NCBI GenBank assembly: GCA_002118135.1
Contig: BDIU01000244.1
Coordinates: forward strand, 62,001 to 126,000
Reading direction: 5' to 3'
Length of the DNA stretch: 64,000 bases
Source: Trebouxia sp. TZW2008
Lineage: Eukaryota > Chlorophyta > Trebouxiophyceae > Trebouxiales > Trebouxiaceae
Of this stretch, positions 59,210 to 64,000 are shown in pieces. A model generated the notes under the pieces. The model saw nothing but the letters and a program-made list of their open reading frames with translations. It was not told where the DNA came from and ran no database searches. The translations under genes were made by a program, and so were the position numbers. Position 1 is the stretch's first letter; each line of letters opens with the position of its first letter.

Positions 59210-61020
59210 ATGCAGTGATAGCTGCAGGATCCTCACAAGAATGAATCTCGCTGCACAGAATTGCATGCTCAAGCTTATGGGGGACATGCTGGTTTATTGA
59301 TATGCAGCTGCCCCATATGTGCACAAATTTTGATAGACACTTGAACCTGGCTCTGCTACACAATCCAGCATCGTGACAGCGCCTGCAGTCAAGGATCCAC
59401 AGGCAGAGCAAGATTGCTTACCTGCTGCGTCCAGTCAGCAAAGCATGACATGCTTTCCACGCATCATCAGACTCCTAGTATGAGATGCTGCACTTTTCTG
59501 GAGTCAGATCACTCGAAATTATTGTGCAGCATGTCCTCATGAAACTTTGCTTGAAGTGATGCAAATGGTCTTGAGTCAGATGCTTGCAGTGCATAGTCAG
59601 TGGTGACATCGTTGGCATGTTTGCTTTTGCTGAGACAGTACAATGTTACTACAGTAGTGCTCTGACCTAAGTGCCAAATCAGCCTATAGTTGTGGCAAAT
59701 TGACTTGGCTTTCTGAGACCTATTGCTGCTCAAATCTCGAAGTAGTAAGCCAAGCGCATGAGGTACACATAGGGGCAATCAATGTAATCATCGTAATCCA
59801 GGCTACTTCAGGGTTTTGAGCAGGGTGAAATACGGTGGATTTTGCCTGATGTCAAGAGGTGCAAAACCTAGCTTGAAGACACAAAACACTGAGAAGTAAA
59901 GAATGAGTCAGCGAGCTAAGCGGCTTTGATATGTCAAACTGCAAATTGTGAGCTTCATGCTGTTTGAAGAAATGCAGCAGATACAAAGTCTGTGCTGTGG
60001 CAATACGTCAGCTGTACTGCAGCCACGCTGTCTGCACTGTTTTGTAAGAAGTGGTCATGATATCAGAGCTTGAATGAGGCAAAGGGGCGCACATCTGCTG
60101 ATTGTGCAGCACAAATAAAAAGGTATATATCATAAAGCTTGGTGTCAGTGCAGCTGCGCCATCATTGCTAAAAAGTGAGGTGGCATGAAGTTGTGACAAT
60201 GGAGCTGTGACTCCTCCTGAAGCCAAACTGGCCGGAAACCTTTTGGACCATAGCTGAAATTCTGCGCTACAGCTGTGCTCTCTAGGATCTGGTAGGAAGT
60301 AGTGTTGATCCAAGTGTCTGTAATGTTACAGTAAGTCTTTGCATCATCTTTACCAAGGTCATGCCATCATGGTTTCAAACATGACTGGACCATCTGGCCA
60401 AGTCCAGGTTTGCCATGTCCACCAAAAGCATGCCACTTGTCCCCCATGGCTGATGACGTTCTGTCTACTAAACTGTTGACATGGTGTGTGCTATGTCTAT
60501 GCCAGCTGTGCCCCTTATGATGATATTATATAAACGACATCAGATGACATGACTGTCCGCCTCGTCTTTGCCACCGTGTCCACCAAATCAGGTGACATGA
60601 TGTGTCCTCCTCATCATTGCCTTCTGTTCTTCACCGGTCATGCTCTAGCAATTTGGCCTGCAGTAACACAGTCTTGTCAACATGAGGTGGGTAGTATGAT
60701 ATTCCTTAGCTGTTGGGTTATTGACATAAATCACTGACAGGCTAAGGTGCAGTCATAGCATCAAAATGGTTGGCGGCCTACAAAGCAGTCTGTCTGCATA
60801 TCACTCGGAATGGACGCTGCTTGCGGTTCTGTACACATGCTGTTGATTTGCACATGCAGCCTGCAGCGTCTCATTATCAACTTTCAGTCACTGTTTGCAT
60901 CCACGCATTGCAGAATACTGCAGCCATGCATACCCATCCAGTTGTATTCTTGAGAGGGCAAAGGGTGGGTGCCCAAGTCACTGGCAACAAATCATGTCAG
61001 CAAACTACCTGATTCTGCAG
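59210..61020. other. Region without a confidently placed gene
   Basis: Contains the ASCC2 3' end and presumably the 5' part of the next gene. A TATATAAA sequence lies at 60527-60534 and an ATG at 60549 (MTVRLVFATVSTKS then GTGACA). Another ATG-led frame lies at 60766 (MVGGLQSSLSAYHSEW). None could be linked in phase to the exon at 61021. Confidence 0.4.
60527..60534 (+). promoter_or_regulatory. Possible TATA box
   Basis: TATATAAA, the clearest TATA-like octamer in the window, upstream of the last gene. The following ATG is only 15 bp away, so the true start would have to be further downstream; low confidence. Confidence 0.25.
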
Positions 61021-63114
61021 TGCTTGCCACCCGTTCAAGCAGAGGGATACAAAAGCGACTGGTCCATCAAGTAGACTGGCAAAGCTCATGTGTAGCGGCC
61101 TGTCAATCGGAAAAATCCAGGAAGAAGAGGAGCGCAAGATCAAGCTTGCGCTGCTGTGCAAGCAGCATAGCTGTAGCAGTTGATGTGCAGCAGAGTCTGA
61201 TGTATAAGACACAGCAGCACCTGCAGGGGCACAAATAGCCTCGGTGAACTGGAATTGACGCTTGCTCTGTTGCCAGTATGCAGGCTAAATTTGGTTGTGT
61301 TGAGCCACAGAGCACTGCTCTGATGCATTGCTGGGCAGCATGGTTTGTTTCAGTCAGCATGCAGCATGGCTCAAAGCTGCAATTGCAGACAGCAGCAGGT
61401 GATTGCAGGATGCATGCATGCTGATGTGCAATGGAGGATGCACAGAGCTTGAATGGCCTGGCCAACACATGAATGCAAACATCAAGGGCACAAAGCATGT
61501 CAGCTGTTTTGACATGATACTATCAAGCGGCCATTGCATGTTCCTTTGTGGTGATACAAGAGCAGACGCTTGCAGGGTGAATGCAACCAAGTCGTCTATT
61601 TATTTATGGGCACCTTATAAGAAGGGCTGCCCATGCGCATGTTGTGTCAATTGCTGAGATGGTTACAGCCAAGTAGAGAGCAGCATTGATGTCCACACAC
61701 GATCCATTCTGCAGAGCAAACAGAGCAATCAGACGACCAATATATTTTCAGCTCAAAGCTCACCCATGCTCAGCAGCAGGACCAGCACAGCACAGTAACA
61801 CTGCTTGCATGACACGTCGGCACCCAAATTTGAAGTGGGTAGCACGCACACTCACCTCAAAGAAAACAGGCGGCCAGCACAACTTCTCTGGATTGATGTA
61901 GTGATGTCACTGGCTAGGCTAGCGGGTGCTGCCTGAATGTGATGAAATGGCCGAATGGATAGCTTCTGGTCAATGGTGTACAGCCAAGGCCCCTTGAGGT
62001 TGGGTGGGGGTGTGTGGGAGGGGGGAGGGCGGGGGAGAGGTGGGATTGTGGGGGAGGTTGTGTGTGTGGGTGGGTGCGTGAGAGGCTGGAGTGGGGCAGT
62101 AGCACAGGAGCTTCTTTGCTGCTGAAATTGCTTCATCGCTGGGAGACCTGAAGACATCACAGTAGCAGTTGAAGGTATGTTGCATGTTTTGCTACACTGT
62201 GCACTGCTGCTGATGAACCAGTCGAGTTTAATATCCTGATTAAGCATGTTTGATAGGCTGAATTGGCTACGACAGCCAACCAGAGAGCAGCATTGGTGCT
62301 ACCACATCTCCTTTGCAGCGAACACAAAGCCAACAGCATGCTCATCCATGTTGTGCAAAAATTCGATTCCATGCTTGGCAGCAGACATGAAAGACAACTC
62401 AGCAATAGTGTTTGCATGATGCAATGACAAGATTGTAGCCGCACTTACAGTTTGCAGTAGCCAGACCCGCTTGGGGGTGACAGCAAGAGGAATCCAGAGG
62501 AGATTTTCCTCAAGTAGCGACTAGGGCAGCAGGGGCTGTCCCATGTTGCTTCATGGGCCAAACAACTGCTCCTGATGAAAGGTGGACAGCTGAGCTGCAT
62601 TTGTGGAAAGGATGGCACGGACGAACAGTAGGAGCTTGTTTGGCTGAGACTGCTTTCATGCTGGGAGACCTGAACTTCACAGCAGCAGGTGAAGGTATGC
62701 CGCAGGCGTGCGTGACAGTGGTTTGCTGCTGATGCACAAAGCATGTCAAGTCACCCTGATAAAGTAATTTTGATAGGCTGGGGTGATGATCACAGCCAAA
62801 ACGAGAACAGCATTGCTTTCACCACATCTCATCTACACAAAACACAGAACAATCAACATACAAGTGAGTTGTGATCACAAAGCCCTCTTATGCTTGACTG
62901 CAGCTAAGGAACCCAACACAGTCAAAGTATTTGCATGATGCAATGACATCATTGTCAGACTTGCATACATTTTGCAATGTCAGACTTACCTGACAGTGAG
63001 AGCAGAAGGTGTCCAGCAGAGGTTCTCCGGGCTCAAGTATTGACTTGGCCAGCAGGAGTTGCCTCAAGTCACTTCAAAGGCCAAACAGTTCGCTCCTGAT
63101 GAAAGGTGGACAGC
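61021..63114 (+). CDS. Unidentified gene, internal exons; continues beyond the window
   Basis: Three plausible plus-strand exons. The first, 61021-61155 (frame from 61022), contains FKQRDTKATGPSSRLAKL and GLSIGKIQEEEERKIKLAL. The second, 62319-about 62409, contains EHKANSMLIHVVQKFDSML and GSRHERQLSNS. The third, about 63009-63114, contains SSRGSPGSSIDLASRS and MKGGQLSS. The first two join in phase (two bases plus one) to read KLALL-EHKAN, and the donor GTTTGC or a nearby site would lead to the third. The peptide is charged, helical, then serine-rich. I do not recognise the family. The ends are unknown and the third junction is tentative. Confidence 0.4.
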
Positions 63115-64000
63115 TGAGCTCTACTTGTGAATGGACGGTGTTGGGATTAGTGCAGGAGCTTGTTTGGGTGAGACTGCTTTGTCACTGGGAGACCTGAACA
63201 CATCACAGCAGTCGTTGGACATATGTTGCATGCGTGCTTGACTATCCAATGCTACTGAGGAACAAAGTGTGTCATGATCTTTGGCTGTCAAATTGATAAG
63301 GGTATTTGACATGCTGGGTTGATAGCCGGGGACAAATGCAGCATTGGCGCTGCCACATCTCCTATGCAGAAAACATACAGCAATCACTGTACAAGTCAGC
63401 TCTGAGAGCAAAACACTGCTATGCTTGGCTGCAGACATGAAAACAACACAGATACAGTGTTTGCACGATGCAGTGACAGCGCTGTTGGCCATGCGTATAG
63501 TCTGCAGTAGACAGACTCACCTGAAAGTGAAGGCAAAAGGCGTCCAACACAGATTCCCAGGGCTCCAGTATTGATTCGGCCAGCAGGGGTTGCCTCAGGT
63601 CTCCTTAAAGGCCACACAATTTGCTCCTGATGAAAGGTGGACAGCTGAGCTATATCTGTGGAAAGAATGGTACGGGTGAGTCAGCGCAGGAGCTTGTATG
63701 GGTGAGACTGCTTCGTCGCTGGAAGACCTGAACACATGACAGCAGCAGATGAAGGTGTAGTGCAAGCTTGTTGACTGTGCACTGCTGCTGATGAACAGTC
63801 TATCGTGTGCAATCTTCCGGATAAAGCATGTGCAACGTCCTGGGTTAATGGGCATGGAGGGATGGAGAGCAGCATTGGTGCCATCACATCGCGTTTGCAG
63901 CACAAAGCAATTGACGCGCAAGTCAATTTTGAGCACAAAGCAGTCCTGTGTTTGACTGCAAACATGGTATACAGTACAGCAACAGAATCTGCATGATGCG
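61655..64000 (+). repeat. Tandem array of about 530-bp units carrying exon copies
   Basis: Units start near 61655, 62250, 62775, 63310 and 63840. Each has GAGAGCAGCATTGGTGC-like sequence, then an exon-B copy (CATCTCCTTTGCAG...), the shared tail TTTGCATGATGCAATGAC, an exon-C copy (GAGGTTCTCCGGGCTC) and CTCCTGATGAAAGGTGGACA, then CGCTGGGAGACCTGAA. Exon B is intact only in the second unit and exon C only in the third. Other copies carry stops or lack the acceptor AG (62833). Confidence 0.85.
62001..62082 (+). repeat. G-rich tract, potential G-quadruplex
   Basis: About 80 bp with eight or more runs of three to six G on the plus strand, interspersed with GT. It is found in only one unit of the terminal array, as an insertion. 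Confidence 0.85.

Noticed and set aside
61100..61240. Minus-strand exon candidates (LAQQRKLDLALLFFLDF, RPLHMSFASLLDGP)
   Set aside because: The opposite strand has a better frame (IQEEEERKIKLALL) that joins in phase to another plus-strand exon, so these are taken as antisense shadows.
62445..63936. Minus-strand gene with repeats of SSAVHLSSGA
   Set aside because: Antisense of the plus-strand exon C and its copies (MKGGQLSS); frames on the minus strand shift between copies and have no consistent splice sites.

Overview
This is nuclear DNA from a chlorophyte green alga, probably a trebouxiophyte-like or related core chlorophyte; the class is inferred, not proven. The evidence is dense spliceosomal genes with short exons, about 50 percent GC, many CTGCAG and TGCATG words, plastid-targeted enzymes (IspD and a PyrH-type UMP kinase with N-terminal extensions), an RWP-RK regulator, a plant-type KEA antiporter, a SEUSS-like co-regulator and an intraflagellar transport subunit. 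No prokaryotic operon, transposon, CRISPR or RNA gene was found.

Layout from left to right: 2-7447 (+) 3' part of a HEAT-repeat protein phosphatase 4 regulatory subunit; 8057-10399 (-) RNA polymerase III subunit RPC5; about 10931-13153 (+) RWP-RK protein; 14366-16181 (+) AIDA C2-domain protein; 16350-21493 (-) IFT74; 21704-23614 (-) plastid UMP kinase; 23971-33905 (+) SF3B1; 34403-40823 (+) KEA-type K+/H+ antiporter; 41454-43671 (+) SEUSS/LDB-type co-regulator; 44931-47671 (-) IspD of the MEP pathway; 47993-59209 (+) ASCC2-like CUE protein; about 61021 to beyond 64000 (+) an unidentified gene running off the window. Exon chains were built from splice sites, reading phase and remembered family sequences. 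For PP4R, RPC5, AIDA, UMPK, SF3B1, KEA, LDB, IspD and ASCC2 every exon junction listed is phase-consistent. UMPK/SF3B1 and IspD/ASCC2 are head-to-head pairs with gaps of 356 and 321 bp. AIDA/IFT74 and LDB/IspD are convergent.

The genes are unrelated housekeeping and regulatory functions (splicing, transcription, signalling, ciliary transport, ion homeostasis, isoprenoid and nucleotide synthesis, RNA quality control).

The most unusual property of the window is architectural. In at least seven of the genes, segments that straddle an exon/intron boundary have been tandemly duplicated two to eight times inside the adjoining intron or 3' flank. This leaves ladders of partial exon copies ('decoy exons'), many broken by stops or frameshifts, some still open, with period fixed within a ladder (73 bp in IspD, about 165 bp in KEA, about 195 bp in IFT74, about 530 bp in the last gene). 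I regard this recurrent boundary duplication as the main candidate novelty. Two introns (AIDA intron 1, SF3B1 intron 2) appear to use GC-AG splice sites with an identical 12-base donor context.
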